From: an uncultured Verrucomicrobia subdivision 3 bacterium
GTDB taxonomy: Bacteria; Verrucomicrobiota; Verrucomicrobiia; Limisphaerales; UBA11358
Length of the DNA stretch: 64,000 bases
Direction of reading: 5' to 3'
NCBI GenBank assembly: GCA_903850425.1
Contig: CAINLR010000044.1
Coordinates: 18,945-82,944 of the forward strand
Under the pieces are notes generated by a model. The model searched no databases. It was not told the origin of the DNA and worked only from the letters and a program-made list of their open reading frames with translations. A program made the position numbers and the translations under genes. Of the stretch, positions 50,412-60,677 are shown in pieces (within the stretch, counting starts at the first letter, position 1; each line of letters starts with the position of its first letter).

Positions 50412-51989
50412 ATGCTTCTGAACATGACCGCGAACGACCTTGAACTGCTCCGGCAATTCACCCGCGACGGCTCCCAGGATGCCTTCACCACGCTGGTGCA
50501 GCGGCAGGTGAATCTCGTCTATTCCGCCGCGCTCCGGCAGGTCCGCTCACCGCAACTGGCCGAGGAAATCGCGCAATCTGTATTTGCCGATCTCGCGCGC
50601 GAGGCCGGCAAATGGAAGCCCGACACGATTTTGACCGCGTGGCTTTACGCCGTCACGCGGCGGACGGCAATTGATGTCATCCGCAAAGAATCGCGCCGCC
50701 AGTTGCGCGAACAAATCGCCGTGGAGCTGCATGACATGAACGCCAACCCTGCCGAATGGAGGCTTATTGAGCCGCTGCTGGACGACGCGATGGCCGCGCT
50801 CGACGAAACCGACCGCACGGCAATTTTGCTCCGCTATTTTGAGAACAAAAGCCTGCGTGAAGTCGGCGCGGCGCTCGGCACCACCGACGATGCCGCGCAA
50901 AAACGCGTCAGCCGCGCCGTGGAACGGCTGCGGGAATTTTTCTCGAAACGGAATGTTACGATTGGCGCAAGCGGGTTGGTCGTTTTTATTTCCGCCAACG
51001 CCGTGCAAGCCGCGCCCGTCGGGCTGGCCGCCACGGTTTCCGCCGCCGCCGTGCTGGCTGGAACCGCGATTTCAACTTCAACCGTCATTGCCGCCACCAA
51101 AACCATTGCCATGACCACCCTGCAAAAAACGCTCGTCACCGTCACCGCCGCCGTGCTGGCCGGGGTGGGCATTTACGAAGCCCGCCAAGCCGCGCAACTG
51201 CGCGACCAAGTTCAGACGCTCCAGCAACAGCAAGCGCCGCTGGCGGAGCAAATCCAGCGATTGCAGCAAGAACGCAACGAGGCCACAAATCGTGCGGCCT
51301 GGTTGCAGGACCACGATCCAAAGCAACTGCGCAGGGAACATCTGGAGTTGCTCAGCCTGCGTGGTCGAGTGACGCAACTCGCCAACGAACTGCGGGAACG
51401 AAAATCAGCCAGAAGCTTGGGCGATTCAAACCCGGATCCTCAGCCCAATGAACAAACAGCCGATTCGATCCTACTGACTGCCACGTTGGCCACCAATTCC
51501 GTGGTCAGCGGAAACAGCTTGCTAGTGGGCGGATGGTCGCTGCTTGACCGGCGCGGTTACTTGTTGATCACGCCAGTCATCGTGCCGGACAATCCGAGCT
51601 CAGGCGGACGACAGATCACGATTCAAGGCCAGATCATTCAAGCGCCCGAAAGCTTCTGGGACGAAATCGGGTGGGGCACCTACAAGAGTGCAACCCGTCG
51701 CAGCACGCTGGCTGGCGAACTCACTCCCGAGCAGGTTCGCCTGCTGCTTCAGGCGCTCAAAGAGACCAAGGACGCTGCAATATCTCCGACCCCGCCAGAA
51801 ACAATTCCGGACGGCGAGCGCAGGGGATTTGGATTCTCCCGGCAGGAGGACGATGGAACGGGTGGAGCGCTCATGGGGGTGGACTTCTATCCACGGATTT
51901 CCGCCGATGGTCATTCAGTGGGCATCGAAATAATCCCGACTCCCGTGTCGGCGAACGTTCCCATCCATCCCGCTCTGAAATCTAAATAG
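50412..51989 (+). CDS. ECF-type sigma factor fused to membrane segments, coiled coil and secretin-like C-terminus
   Basis: The start at 50412 (MLLNMTANDLELLRQFTRDG) gives 525 residues; the open frame continues upstream to 49899 without family-like sequence. Region 2 of an ECF sigma factor (about 15-85) contains AFTTLVQRQVNLVYSAALRQ and AEEIAQSVFADLA. Region 4 (about 125-180) contains LDETDRTAILLRYFENKSLR and DAAQKRVSRAVERLR. Hydrophobic segments follow (about 183-255), then a Gln-rich coiled coil (about 256-305). The last 180 residues are beta-rich and contain ITIQGQIIQAPESFW and YPRISADGHSVGIEIIPTP, similar in style to pieces of secretins. It is therefore likely a membrane-tethered sigma factor with an extracytoplasmic sensor domain (inference). 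Confidence 0.8.
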   Translation: MLLNMTANDLELLRQFTRDGSQDAFTTLVQRQVNLVYSAALRQVRSPQLAEEIAQSVFADLAREAGKWKPDTILTAWLYAVTRRTAIDVIRKESRRQLREQIAVELHDMNANPAEWRLIEPLLDDAMAALDETDRTAILLRYFENKSLREVGAALGTTDDAAQKRVSRAVERLREFFSKRNVTIGASGLVVFISANAVQAAPVGLAATVSAAAVLAGTAISTSTVIAATKTIAMTTLQKTLVTVTAAVLAGVGIYEARQAAQLRDQVQTLQQQQAPLAEQIQRLQQERNEATNRAAWLQDHDPKQLRREHLELLSLRGRVTQLANELRERKSARSLGDSNPDPQPNEQTADSILLTATLATNSVVSGNSLLVGGWSLLDRRGYLLITPVIVPDNPSSGGRQITIQGQIIQAPESFWDEIGWGTYKSATRRSTLAGELTPEQVRLLLQALKETKDAAISPTPPETIPDGERRGFGFSRQEDDGTGGALMGVDFYPRISADGHSVGIEIIPTPVSANVPIHPALKSK

Positions 51990-52006
51990 CTCTCAGTCGA
52001 AAAGCT

Positions 52007-52089
52007 TTCGCGGCGAGGTCGCGGCGGAAGTGCGCGCCGTCGAAGTGGATTTTTTCCACGGCGGCGTAGGCGGCGGCTGGCGCGGCGCG
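52007..52089 (-). repeat. Extra copy A of the purD 3' end
   Basis: The 83 bases match 52823-52905, within purD's last codons, with about 9 differences. On the minus strand they read YAAVEKIHFDGAHFRRDLAA, compared with YAAVEKIQFDGAHFRRDIAA in PurD. The copy is therefore a diverged paralogous end, not a recent perfect duplicate. Confidence 0.9.
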
Positions 52090-52156
52090 AATTTTTTTGC
52101 TGCGCGCGGGCATTTTCAGAATCCCGGAATTATCGCCAGCCTGCGGTGTCTTGGAC

Positions 52157-52267
52157 TGCGGCGGCAAGCGAAGCGCGACGCCGCTTTCGCATGCACGAAA
52201 GGCTTCCGATCAAAAGTGGATTTCCATCCGCCCGAAAGCGCTGTCGTCGCTGCGCTCTGCCAGCGCA
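52157..52267. repeat. Inverted-repeat (MITE-like) element
   Basis: Arm 1 (52157-52189) and arm 2 (52233-52267) are imperfect inverted copies sharing blocks such as CGCTTTCG/CGAAAGCG at the inner ends and TGCG at the outer ends. They enclose a 43-nt loop. It looks like a short non-autonomous repeat element. Confidence 0.6.
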
Positions 52268-52316
52268 CGCCATGACGCTTTTTGCGTGGTTCGCGTTTTT
52301 CGCGGTTCAAAATGCC

Positions 52317-52350
52317 TTCGCCGCGAGGTCGCGGCGGACGTGTGCGCCTT
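52317..52350 (-). repeat. Extra copy B (short) of the purD 3' end
   Basis: About 32 bases (TTCGCCGCGAGGTCGCGGCG onwards) match copy A with three differences and the true purD end with about five. The copy breaks off into unrelated sequence on the right. Confidence 0.7.
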
Positions 52351-52522
52351 TCAAAATGAGTTAGCTTGGACGGCTGGCGGCTTGGGACGACTGCTGCAAC
52401 CCGTAAATCTTAGAAAAACCCTCATTTGCTACGATTTCAGGCTCGTCGGGCGAGATAAAATGGTCATCGGGAGACTTTCAAGAGTCAAAACGGCACTTGC
52501 ATGAGTCACCGTGGCTCAGACA

Positions 52523-52735
52523 ATGGTCGCCGGGCGACCGCCAGTGTTCAAAACGAGACAGTCAATGCTCGTCGGACGACTGACAGCAGCCACCGGGCGA
52601 CTGACAGTGGTCAAAACGCAACAGTCAATGCCCACCGGACGACTGACAGCGCTCGTCGGCCCATTGCCAGTGATCAAAGCGAGACAGTCAATGGTCGTCG
52701 GGAGACTGACAGCATTCATCGGGAAACTCCCAAGC
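52523..52735. repeat. 63-nt tandem repeat array
   Basis: Units start at 52565, 52628 and 52691 with exact 63-nt spacing, each opening ATGNTCGTCGGACGACTGAC or a close variant. A degenerate half-unit runs before (52523) and after (to about 52735), and looser matches extend to about 52441 and 52790. Each unit holds a short CGTC-G-GACG palindrome. The core GACTGACAG occurs in both half-units. It does not have the constant-repeat/variable-spacer layout of CRISPR. Confidence 0.85.
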
Positions 52736-52812
52736 TTCGTTGGAGGACATTAAGATGGCGTCGGGCAACTTTCAGGATGCGTCGGGAGAGCTATATCGAG
52801 ACTCGCGGTGGG

Positions 52813-54102
52813 TTAGAGTGCCTTCGCCGCGATGTCGCGACGGAAATGCGCGCCGTCGAATTGGATTTTCTCCACGGCGGCGTAGGCGGCGAGTTGCGCG
52901 GCGCGCAAATCTTTGCCCAGCGCGGTCACGCCGAGAACCCGGCCGCCGTTCGTGACGATGTCGCGCCCGCTTTGCGCGGTGCCGGCGTGGAAAACTTTGG
53001 TGCCGGGGAGCGCATTCGCCGCGTCGAGGCCGGTGATGACTTTGCCTTTGGCGTAGCTGCCGGGATAACCGCCACTGGCCATGACCACGCACACGCTCGC
53101 GGCGGGTTTCCATTTCAATTCGTGCTTCGCGAGGGTGCCGCTGACGCTGGCCTCAAGCAATTCGACGAGGTCGTTTTCCAATCGCGTGAGATACACCTGC
53201 GTCTCGGGATCGCCAAAGCGGGCGTTGAACTCGAGAATCTTCGGCCCGGCTTTGGTGAGCATCACGCCGGGGAAAAGGATGCCGCGATAATCAATTGCTT
53301 CGGCGAGGCAGCCGCGCATGAACGGCTCCAGCACGAGGCGCGCGGTCTCGGCGAGTTGCGCCTCGGTGAGAAACGGCGTGGGTGAATACGTCCCCATGCC
53401 GCCGGTGTTGAGGCCGAGATCGCCGTCGAGCGCGCGCTTATGATCCTGCGAGGTCGGGAAAACTTTCGCGGTCTTGCCGTCGCAGAGCGCGTGCATCGAG
53501 ACTTCGACGCCTTCGAGAAATTCCTGAATGACCACACTCGCGCCAGCATCGCCAAATGCTTTGCCAACCATAATTTCGTCCACGGCCTTTTCGGCTTCGG
53601 TCTGATTGGCGCAGATCAAAACACCTTTGCCAAGTGCGAGGCCATCGGCTTTGACGACGCACTTGCCGCCGAGCGTGGCGCAAAAGGCCTTTGCAGGCCC
53701 GGCCTCCGAAAACGTGCCAGCCGACGCTGTCGGTATGCCGTATTTCTCCATGAATTTTTGCGAGAATACTTTCGAAGATTCGAACTGTGCAGCTTTTTGA
53801 TTCACGCCCCAGATGCGCAAACCGTTCTTCGCAAACCAATCCACGATGCCGAGCGCGAGTGGATTGTCCGGCCCGACGACGGTGAGATCAATCTTCTGTT
53901 CGAGCGCGAAGAGCATCAGCTTGGTGATGTTTTCCGCGCCGATATTGACGCATTCGACGAGTGCGCCATTGGTGGCGAGCCGTTCCTGCGCGATGCCCGC
54001 GTTGCCCGGCGCACACCACATCTGGGTGACATGCGGCGATTGCGCGAGTTTCCAAACCAGCGCGTGTTCGCGCCCGCCCGAACCGATGACCAAGATTTTC
54101 AT
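52813..54102 (-). CDS. purD: Phosphoribosylamine-glycine ligase (GARS)
   Basis: The start at 54102 (MKILVIGSGGREHALVWKLA) is the family start and gives 429 residues. The N-domain glycine loop GSGGREHA, the ATP-grasp region with KADGLALGKGV, and the metal-site stretch ILEFNARFGDPETQVYL are intact. The enzyme joins glycine to phosphoribosylamine in the second step of de novo purine synthesis. It is followed on the same strand, beyond the saccharolytic cluster, by purM. The 3' end is duplicated twice in the gene-free region downstream. Confidence 0.97.
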   Translation of the reverse strand: MKILVIGSGGREHALVWKLAQSPHVTQMWCAPGNAGIAQERLATNGALVECVNIGAENITKLMLFALEQKIDLTVVGPDNPLALGIVDWFAKNGLRIWGVNQKAAQFESSKVFSQKFMEKYGIPTASAGTFSEAGPAKAFCATLGGKCVVKADGLALGKGVLICANQTEAEKAVDEIMVGKAFGDAGASVVIQEFLEGVEVSMHALCDGKTAKVFPTSQDHKRALDGDLGLNTGGMGTYSPTPFLTEAQLAETARLVLEPFMRGCLAEAIDYRGILFPGVMLTKAGPKILEFNARFGDPETQVYLTRLENDLVELLEASVSGTLAKHELKWKPAASVCVVMASGGYPGSYAKGKVITGLDAANALPGTKVFHAGTAQSGRDIVTNGGRVLGVTALGKDLRAAQLAAYAAVEKIQFDGAHFRRDIAAKAL

Positions 54103-54145
54103 GCGTGCAAATTGAATCAGGAAGCGTGCGCCGATGGAATCAATT

Positions 54146-55972
54146 TCAATGGCTGCTGGTTGCCGGCGGCGGCTGAAGTTCGATTTCAACCACCAGCTCC
54201 CCCGAGGTCGGAACGCTCGCGTTTACCGCCAGAATGTGCGCGCCGCGATTGGGTTCATTCACGCCATCGTCGGGCGGCTGCGCGCTGACCGCTTCAAAAT
54301 GAGCGCTGGCTGGCGAGAGAATTTTGGCCACCAAAACCTTGCCGTCCTGGCGCAACGTGGCCTGCCCGCCTTGGGTTTGGATCTCAGCGTGAGTCATCAT
54401 CTGCCAGCGCACCGTCAAATCGGGTTTGGCCCCAGCGATCTCGTCGCGCACTTGCACCGTTTTGTTTTCGCCAACGGTGAAACGCCGCACCACGCTGCGC
54501 GCTTGACCGGCGAAAACCGGTGTAAGATCCACGGTCGCGGAATGGGTGGCGAACGAGGTGATGCGCGCGTGACCTGCGACTTGATGGAGTTTGCCGCCGA
54601 GCGTGAGCGTGTTGTGACTGAAATTATTCAAGCGGTAAATGCGCCAACGGTCGCCGCCCTGTGCGCCATCCCACAAATTCCAGCCCTTGGACTCGACCGA
54701 AAGATATTCCTGCGCGCCGAGATCACAGGCCCAGCGCACGCCGTCGGCATCGAGCACAAACGACCCCGCATCCATGTGGCCGTGGTTATTGCTGGCCGCA
54801 CCGCCTTTGAACGCCAGGAACAACGCGTTGGAGTCGGTCCAGGAACTGCGGAACACGCCGACCGGATTCGGGCCCTCGCCTTGCCACGCGAGCGGCAGCG
54901 CGGGCGGCGGAATGTCTTTCGGCAGACCGGCGAGCCAGAGCGGGAGCAAGGGAGAAAGCCCACCCCGCACACGTTGGCCTGCGAGTTTTCCTTGCAGCAA
55001 TTGGTTTTGGAAATACACCAGTTCCGGCTGCCGCAGTTTTTGCGCGAACCAGAACAAGGTGGAATTGAGGGCCACGCCGTCACCGCCGTCGGAGAAGTTG
55101 AACGGCCGCCCAGTCGGACCGGTTTGCTCGACCAAAGCGGCCGCGCTGGTAAGCAAGCCCGGGCTCACGGACAAATCCCAATCCGTGCCCAGCGCCGTCT
55201 GCAACGCGGAAAGCATCAGCACCTCGTAGGTTGTGCCGTAACTCCAGTAACCCGGACCCTCGGGATAAATGCCGTCGGGCACATACGGCATCAGTCCGTT
55301 GAGATTATTCGTCCGCGCGCTGGTCAGTAATTCGCGTGCGGCGTCCGGTTGGTCCTCCGCAATGGCCAGCGCGCCCAGGGTGAGACCACCGAAACAAACC
55401 TGATTCCAATTGTTGTGGCCCACCTTCCAGCCGTTGCGAACCGCGAGACCGGGTTGAAGGCCCTTTTCCAAAATCGCCTGCCGCAGCGTGGCGCGCGTGG
55501 TGGCGGGCAGCACATCAAAGAGCCAATCGTAGCCGAGCGCCAGCGCGGCCGTCATTTCGGCGGTGTCGAGAAAGTGCGACGGATTCCAATTGGCAAATGC
55601 CGCCGCCGCGAGCATGTCCTGCTGCGCGCGATCCGCAAAAACTTTTTCTCCGGTCAGGCGGTAAGCGAAGCTGCACAGCTCAACGCGTTCCAAAGCCTCC
55701 CGCGAAACCGCGAGCAGCCGCCGGCCTTCCTTTTTGTAAACCAACGGCGGCGCTTTCAAAACATTCCGCGCTTGTGCCACGGTGAGATTGATGATCGCTG
55801 CCACTTCCGTGTCGTTCGTGCGCCGCGCCTGCAGGTCGTTCCACGCGGCGGCAGTGACGATTAGCCGCGGATGTTCCGGTCGCAAGCCGGCCAAAATATC
55901 GGGCGATGAAACATCAGCGGCCGACGCCAGACCGCCGGCCAGCCAAACCAGGAGGAAGGTTTTAAGTTTCAT
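54146..55972 (-). CDS. Heparinase II/III-like polysaccharide lyase, secreted
   Basis: The protein has 608 residues with a signal peptide (MKLKTFLLVWLAGGLASAAD). An N-terminal alpha/alpha toroid (about 30-330) contains ALGYDWLFDVLPATTRATL, VGHNNWNQVCFGGLTLGA and YWSYGTTYEVLMLSAL. The heparinase II/III-like beta-sandwich begins near FLAFKGGAASNNHGHMDAGS (His in NNHGHMD), followed by NNFSHNTLTLGGKLH. These are the expected catalytic-region Asn, His and Tyr positions of PL12/15/17/21-type lyases. It is therefore a lyase of acidic polysaccharide; the substrate is unknown. The stop lies 44 bases upstream of purD's start. Confidence 0.88.
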   Translation of the reverse strand: MKLKTFLLVWLAGGLASAADVSSPDILAGLRPEHPRLIVTAAAWNDLQARRTNDTEVAAIINLTVAQARNVLKAPPLVYKKEGRRLLAVSREALERVELCSFAYRLTGEKVFADRAQQDMLAAAAFANWNPSHFLDTAEMTAALALGYDWLFDVLPATTRATLRQAILEKGLQPGLAVRNGWKVGHNNWNQVCFGGLTLGALAIAEDQPDAARELLTSARTNNLNGLMPYVPDGIYPEGPGYWSYGTTYEVLMLSALQTALGTDWDLSVSPGLLTSAAALVEQTGPTGRPFNFSDGGDGVALNSTLFWFAQKLRQPELVYFQNQLLQGKLAGQRVRGGLSPLLPLWLAGLPKDIPPPALPLAWQGEGPNPVGVFRSSWTDSNALFLAFKGGAASNNHGHMDAGSFVLDADGVRWACDLGAQEYLSVESKGWNLWDGAQGGDRWRIYRLNNFSHNTLTLGGKLHQVAGHARITSFATHSATVDLTPVFAGQARSVVRRFTVGENKTVQVRDEIAGAKPDLTVRWQMMTHAEIQTQGGQATLRQDGKVLVAKILSPASAHFEAVSAQPPDDGVNEPNRGAHILAVNASVPTSGELVVEIELQPPPATSSH

Positions 55973-55978
55973 GGAAAT

Positions 55979-58207
55979 TTATTCCAGCCCGGCGCTCAAC
56001 GATTTGCTTTCGCCGCGCTTCAAGTCGAATTTCACCACTTTGCCGCCGTAGCGCACTTTCACGGCGCCGTCGCCGCTGACATTTCTCACGAGCGCGGAAG
56101 CCAGTTTGCCGCCCTGCCATTTGATGCCAACCTCGTATCCGCCGCGTGCGCGCAGGCCAGAAATTTTTCCGGTCGGCCAAGCGGACGGCAACGCGGGCAG
56201 CAACTCAATCTCTCCCGTCTGCGATTGTAGAAGCATCTCCGCGATACCCGCGGTGATGCCGAAGTTTCCGTCAATCTGCATCGGCGGATGCAGGCCGAAA
56301 AGGTTGAGGCAGGTGTTCCGCGCGGAGAAAAGTTGCTGCAACATGTTGTGCGCGCTCTCGGCATCGCGCAGGCGGGCGTAAAGCGACGTGCGCCACGCAA
56401 ACGACCACTCACGCACGTCGCTGTCGTTGGCAATGCCACGGGCATCGAGCGAAACTTTCGCGGCCTTGGCGAGCGACGGCGTTTGACTCGCGCTGATTTG
56501 CGAGCCGGGATACACCGCGAATAGATGCGAGGTGTGGCGATGATGGTCGTTCGGATCGTCGCGGTCGGTCATCCATTCTTGAAGCTGACCCCACTTGCCG
56601 ATTTTGGGCGTGACCAGCTTGTCGCGCATCGAAGCGATTTTGTCGCGATATTCTTTGTCCGTGCCGAGTGCGTCCGCCGCCTGCACGTAGTTGTTGAATA
56701 AGTCCGAAACGATTTCCTGGCTGTAAGTCACGCCATCCTCGTCCGGGCCGTGCTCGGGCGACCAGGCATTCGGCACCACGAGCTTTCCGTCAGGTAGCGC
56801 CTTCAAGTGTTCTTCCCAAAACTCGCACGTCTCCTTGATGATCGGATACGCGACGGTTCGCAGATAATTTTTATCGAGACCGAACGCGTAATGCTCCCAC
56901 AAATGCTGGCAATACCAGGCGTTCGCCGTCTTGTCCCACTTCCACCCCATGCCGCCGGTGATGTTGTGCGACGTGCGAATGGCAAAACCGCGTTTGGCAA
57001 AATTTCCGTCTGCCGTCTTGAAATCCTTCGCCGCTGCCGTCGCCTTGCGCCACGCCGGCAACTGGCTCGCGATCAAATCAAAAAAAGGTGTGTGGCACTC
57101 GCCGAGATTGGCGACTTCGGCGGGCCAGTAGTTCATCTGCACGTTGATGTTCGCGTGATAATCGCTGTGCCACGGCGGAGAATTGTTGTCATTCCACAAG
57201 CCTTGCAAATTCGCCGGGAGCCCCCCGGGCCGAGAACAGGCGATGAGCAGATAGCGGCCGTATTGAAACAGCAGCGCTTCGAGTCCGGGATCAACCGTTT
57301 TGAAAGCTTCGAGCTTGCGCTGGTCCGTGGGCAGCGCGGTTTGCGCGGCGGAGGATTTGCCGAAGTCGGCGCCGATGCGATCAAACAACGCCTGATAATC
57401 CGCTAGATGCTCGGCCTTCAGCTCGGCAAATGTTCTCTTCGCCGCCGCTTCCAACTGCGCTGACACCCGGGCGTGCGGGGGTTCACCGTGAAAATTCTTG
57501 GCGGGATCAAACACATAATCCGTCGCTGCCGCGATGAGCAGCGTCAAGCCATCGCAATTTTGAAATTCAATCTGCGCCCCGTTCGCTTGGCCAGCGACGC
57601 CGGGAATCAATTTCACCGAGCCGCCGTCGTTCAGCACACGCAGTTGCCACTCGAATTTCATCCCGTTGTCCAGCGTGCCGATGGCGGCAAGATGATTTCC
57701 ATCGGCGGATATTTTCGCGCCGTGCGCGTCGCTCAATTCGAGAATGCCGTGATAGCTGCCCTTTTTGTCCGCCGAAAATTGCGCCACCAACGCTTCCGCC
57801 GGATGGCTGCAAAACACTTCGCGCTGAAATTTCACGCCATTGGCCGAGTAGCTGACGTGGGACAACGCCGTGGCCAGATCGAGATCGCGCCGATAATCCG
57901 TCACGTTGGTCATGCCCGGCAGGTTCATGAAAACATTGCCGAGCACCTGATATGCGCCCATCGAATCGTAGTTGCCCGTCGGATTTTCATCCCCGGTCCA
58001 CAGACTGCTCTCGTTGACGCTGATCCGTTCACGCGCCGGCGCGCCGAAGACCAGCGCACCCATCCGCCCATTGCCGATGGGCAGCGCCTCGTTCATCGGC
58101 TTGTTGTTGGCGGCGGGCGACTGATACCACAGCGTCAAATCAGCGGCGGACAAACTGGCGCACACAGCCAACCCGACGACCATCACGGCGAGAAATTTAT
58201 TTTTCAT
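55979..58207 (-). CDS. Glycoside hydrolase family 95 (alpha-L-fucosidase/galactosidase type)
   Basis: The start at 58207 gives a signal peptide ([20 protein letters not shown]) and 742 residues. The N-terminal domain starts [20 protein letters not shown] with the [11 protein letters not shown] motif. The (alpha/alpha)6 barrel contains [18 protein letters not shown] (the catalytic Asn pair region), [19 protein letters not shown] (catalytic acid region) and [22 protein letters not shown]95 enzymes remove alpha-1,2-L-fucose or L-galactose from plant or host glycans. It ends 7 bases before the heparinase-like gene starts, so the two are in one unit. Confidence 0.94.
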   Translation of the reverse strand: MKNKFLAVMVVGLAVCASLSAADLTLWYQSPAANNKPMNEALPIGNGRMGALVFGAPARERISVNESSLWTGDENPTGNYDSMGAYQVLGNVFMNLPGMTNVTDYRRDLDLATALSHVSYSANGVKFQREVFCSHPAEALVAQFSADKKGSYHGILELSDAHGAKISADGNHLAAIGTLDNGMKFEWQLRVLNDGGSVKLIPGVAGQANGAQIEFQNCDGLTLLIAAATDYVFDPAKNFHGEPPHARVSAQLEAAAKRTFAELKAEHLADYQALFDRIGADFGKSSAAQTALPTDQRKLEAFKTVDPGLEALLFQYGRYLLIACSRPGGLPANLQGLWNDNNSPPWHSDYHANINVQMNYWPAEVANLGECHTPFFDLIASQLPAWRKATAAAKDFKTADGNFAKRGFAIRTSHNITGGMGWKWDKTANAWYCQHLWEHYAFGLDKNYLRTVAYPIIKETCEFWEEHLKALPDGKLVVPNAWSPEHGPDEDGVTYSQEIVSDLFNNYVQAADALGTDKEYRDKIASMRDKLVTPKIGKWGQLQEWMTDRDDPNDHHRHTSHLFAVYPGSQISASQTPSLAKAAKVSLDARGIANDSDVREWSFAWRTSLYARLRDAESAHNMLQQLFSARNTCLNLFGLHPPMQIDGNFGITAGIAEMLLQSQTGEIELLPALPSAWPTGKISGLRARGGYEVGIKWQGGKLASALVRNVSGDGAVKVRYGGKVVKFDLKRGESKSLSAGLE

Positions 58208-58253
58208 CTGAAAGAAAATGGGAGCAGTTTTAGTTTCCAGGCTCAAGGTTGTG

Positions 58254-60482
58254 TCAATTGACGATTTCCACCGACTGAAGTTTCAACAAAGTTTCGTTGG
58301 TGCCAAAATCCGGCTTCGCTTGCGGCTCCAGGAAAATCGGCGCGTCCTTGCGCAGCGGCAAAATTTCCAGCCGCAGGTCGCCGCTGAAAATCTCCGGCGC
58401 GTAGCGGTCCAGTCCCAGATCGAATTCCCGGCCCGCGTAGAAATTATCGTCGAGCAGTTTGCCGTTGAGCGTCAGCCGCGCCACGTCGCCGAGGTAATGA
58501 ATGCGGAGCAACGGATTCTGTTCCAGATCAATGTTCGCCGACAACTTGATTTTCCACACGGCGGCGTTGGCGAAGTCCGCATCATTCGGCGCGATGGCGA
58601 GGCGCGACTTGCCGCTGCTCAAGGGAATTTCGCGCGCCGGACCTGCCGCCTTGACCCGCTCGGTTTTCAATTTCGTCGTGGCGAATTTCTGCGCCGGCTC
58701 AAAACCGAACTTGCCCGCTTCAGTTTTCTGGAGGGCGAGGGAATCGGCCTCGCTCAACAGCACGATTTGAATCTTCCTGCCGGCTGCGGTCTGCAATTTG
58801 ATTGCCGGCTTCCGGCTGGGTTTGACGTTCTGGAAATCGGCTCGCGCTCGTTCTGCTAAAGTAATCTCATCAAAAACAAATTCCGTCTTCACGCCGGGCG
58901 TTTCGGCAAAGTAAAACGTGTTACCCTCGCGGCAAACCGGCTGCGCCGTGGCGTAAATCAGTTTCACTCCGCCGAGATCAAGATTGAACGGCCAGAAGAA
59001 AAATTCGTCCGCCGGAATCGTCACCGGCTTGGCCGGAAAAGTGAGTTCGCCTCCCGCCAAGTTGAGTTTGAACTGAACATCCTGCTTCGCCGGTAACGGC
59101 TGGAGGCGTTGATAATTGTTCACAAAAACGTAGCCGCTGTTGCCGTCGGAACGCACCGCCCAACGCAACGTGGCGAAATCATTTTTATCTTTCGGGCGCA
59201 TCCCCGGCAATGTCGTTGGCATCTGCGTGAGCGGCGCGCCGAAGTCGTGGAGAAACAAATGCAGCCGGCGCAGCCAGTAATATTGCGGATTGATCTGGCC
59301 GAACTCGCCGAGCGGCGCGTTGAAATCATAAGATTTCACAGGCAAATCGTTCGGGTAGCCGGTGGCCGAAGACTCCTGGAGCGTAGAAAGTTTGCCCTCG
59401 GGATTCTGGCCGCCGTGATACATGTAGTAGCCGAGCAGACTGCTGCCGCCGCCAAGCTGCGTCAGCACGTTCGCCTCGACATCACGCGGATCGTAATTGA
59501 TGCGGCGGTGATATGAAGCCGGCATGCCGCCGCCAACCTCGCAGGTGAGCTGCGGATATTTCTCCGTGCCAGCGGTGTCGGAGTCCTGGTCCATTTTCAA
59601 CGTGTCGTTGCCGATGCCGGTGTCTGTGCGCGTGATGCGAAAGGTGAAGTTTTCCCACGCCGCACCTTCCATTGGCTGGATCCCACGCGTCCAAAATCCA
59701 TCAGGATACGCGCCGAACAGTGGCAGCAGTTCGCCGAGCGGCACCGGCGTCTTCATCGGCGGCCAGCCAGTTTTGATGTAGAGCGGCACATCCATGCCCG
59801 CCTCCATTGCGAGCTTTTTCAGCGCCATCAGATAATTCGGCGAACCGCCAAATTCATTGTCCACCTGGATGCCGATGACCGGCCCGCCTTCTTTCCAAGT
59901 CTGGCCCTGAAGCTGTTTGGAAATTTTACCGTAGAGAATTTTTGTCGCCGCCAGGAAATTCGTGTCGGTCGAGCGCAGCTTCCAATCTTTGTGCGCCTGC
60001 ACCCAGTCGGGCAAACCGCCGTTGCGGACTTCGCCGTGGCACCACGGGCCGCAGCGGACGATGACTTTCAAGCCAATTTCGCCGCAGGTCTGCAAAAACT
60101 TTTTCAAATCGCGCTGGCCGCTCCAGTCCCATTGGCCTTCGATTTCTTCGTGATGAATCCAGAAAACGTAAGTCGCCACAATGTCCACGCCGCCGGCTTT
60201 CATCTTGAGCAGTTCGTCGCGCCACTCGGCCTGCGGCACGCGCGAATAATGGATTTCGCCCATCACGGGAAACACCGGCTGACCGTCGAACAACAGGCTG
60301 CGGCTGTTTACGCCGATTTCGTGGCCGGCGGGATCTTTGGCGGTGCCGAGCTTGAAATAGCCGGTTGCGGCGGGCGGCGGCGCTTGAACGGTGGTGGAAA
60401 CAACCTCGGCGCGGAGGGACGCGGAAAATGCCAGACTTGCGAAGACGAACGCGAACGGCAGGTTGGCAAAACGGGAAATCAT
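58254..60482 (-). CDS. Glycoside hydrolase family 35 (beta-galactosidase-like), secreted
   Basis: The protein has 742 residues with a signal peptide ending near SASLRA. The TIM barrel starts [20 protein letters not shown] and contains the acid/base Glu in [12 protein letters not shown] and the nucleophile Glu in [14 protein letters not shown]. The C-terminal beta-sandwich domains are complete. GH35 acts on beta-linked galactose at non-reducing ends, such as galactan side chains of pectin. It is transcribed with the GH95 and heparinase-like genes downstream (46-base gap). Confidence 0.94.
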   Translation of the reverse strand: MISRFANLPFAFVFASLAFSASLRAEVVSTTVQAPPPAATGYFKLGTAKDPAGHEIGVNSRSLLFDGQPVFPVMGEIHYSRVPQAEWRDELLKMKAGGVDIVATYVFWIHHEEIEGQWDWSGQRDLKKFLQTCGEIGLKVIVRCGPWCHGEVRNGGLPDWVQAHKDWKLRSTDTNFLAATKILYGKISKQLQGQTWKEGGPVIGIQVDNEFGGSPNYLMALKKLAMEAGMDVPLYIKTGWPPMKTPVPLGELLPLFGAYPDGFWTRGIQPMEGAAWENFTFRITRTDTGIGNDTLKMDQDSDTAGTEKYPQLTCEVGGGMPASYHRRINYDPRDVEANVLTQLGGGSSLLGYYMYHGGQNPEGKLSTLQESSATGYPNDLPVKSYDFNAPLGEFGQINPQYYWLRRLHLFLHDFGAPLTQMPTTLPGMRPKDKNDFATLRWAVRSDGNSGYVFVNNYQRLQPLPAKQDVQFKLNLAGGELTFPAKPVTIPADEFFFWPFNLDLGGVKLIYATAQPVCREGNTFYFAETPGVKTEFVFDEITLAERARADFQNVKPSRKPAIKLQTAAGRKIQIVLLSEADSLALQKTEAGKFGFEPAQKFATTKLKTERVKAAGPAREIPLSSGKSRLAIAPNDADFANAAVWKIKLSANIDLEQNPLLRIHYLGDVARLTLNGKLLDDNFYAGREFDLGLDRYAPEIFSGDLRLEILPLRKDAPIFLEPQAKPDFGTNETLLKLQSVEIVN

Positions 60483-60677
60483 GTCCGCATGATTGCGCGA
60501 ATGGCGTGGATTTGAAATTCAAATTCCACCGCCAATTCTGGTGGTGTTTGCCACTCCCCGGAGTGCGACTGCGCCTGAAAGACCAGTCGCTGCAACGTGA
60601 TTTGCGAGGCAGGTATGTTGGCGTTGGCTTCTGCAAGCGATAGAACTTTCGCCGGCCATCCTGCCGACGAAAACATA

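Larger units (their letters stand above)
51990..52812. other. Gene-free repeat-rich region upstream of purD's 3' end
   Basis: The 823 bases lie between the sigma-factor gene and the end of purD, which converge. They hold two extra copies of the purD 3' end, an inverted-repeat element and a tandem repeat array, each listed separately. Open frames here arise from the repeats, and no gene is supported. Confidence 0.7.

Noticed and set aside
51982..52167. Minus-strand 61-codon frame as a gene
   Set aside because: It is the purD-end copy read in frame, with no upstream body or start signal.
52441..52790. Possible CRISPR array
   Set aside because: The repeat halves are contiguous and similar, there are no unique spacers of constant length, and no cas gene is near.
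52501..53385. 294-codon open frame over the tandem array and purD end
   Set aside because: It is made by in-frame 63-nt repeats and then the purD antisense; no start context.
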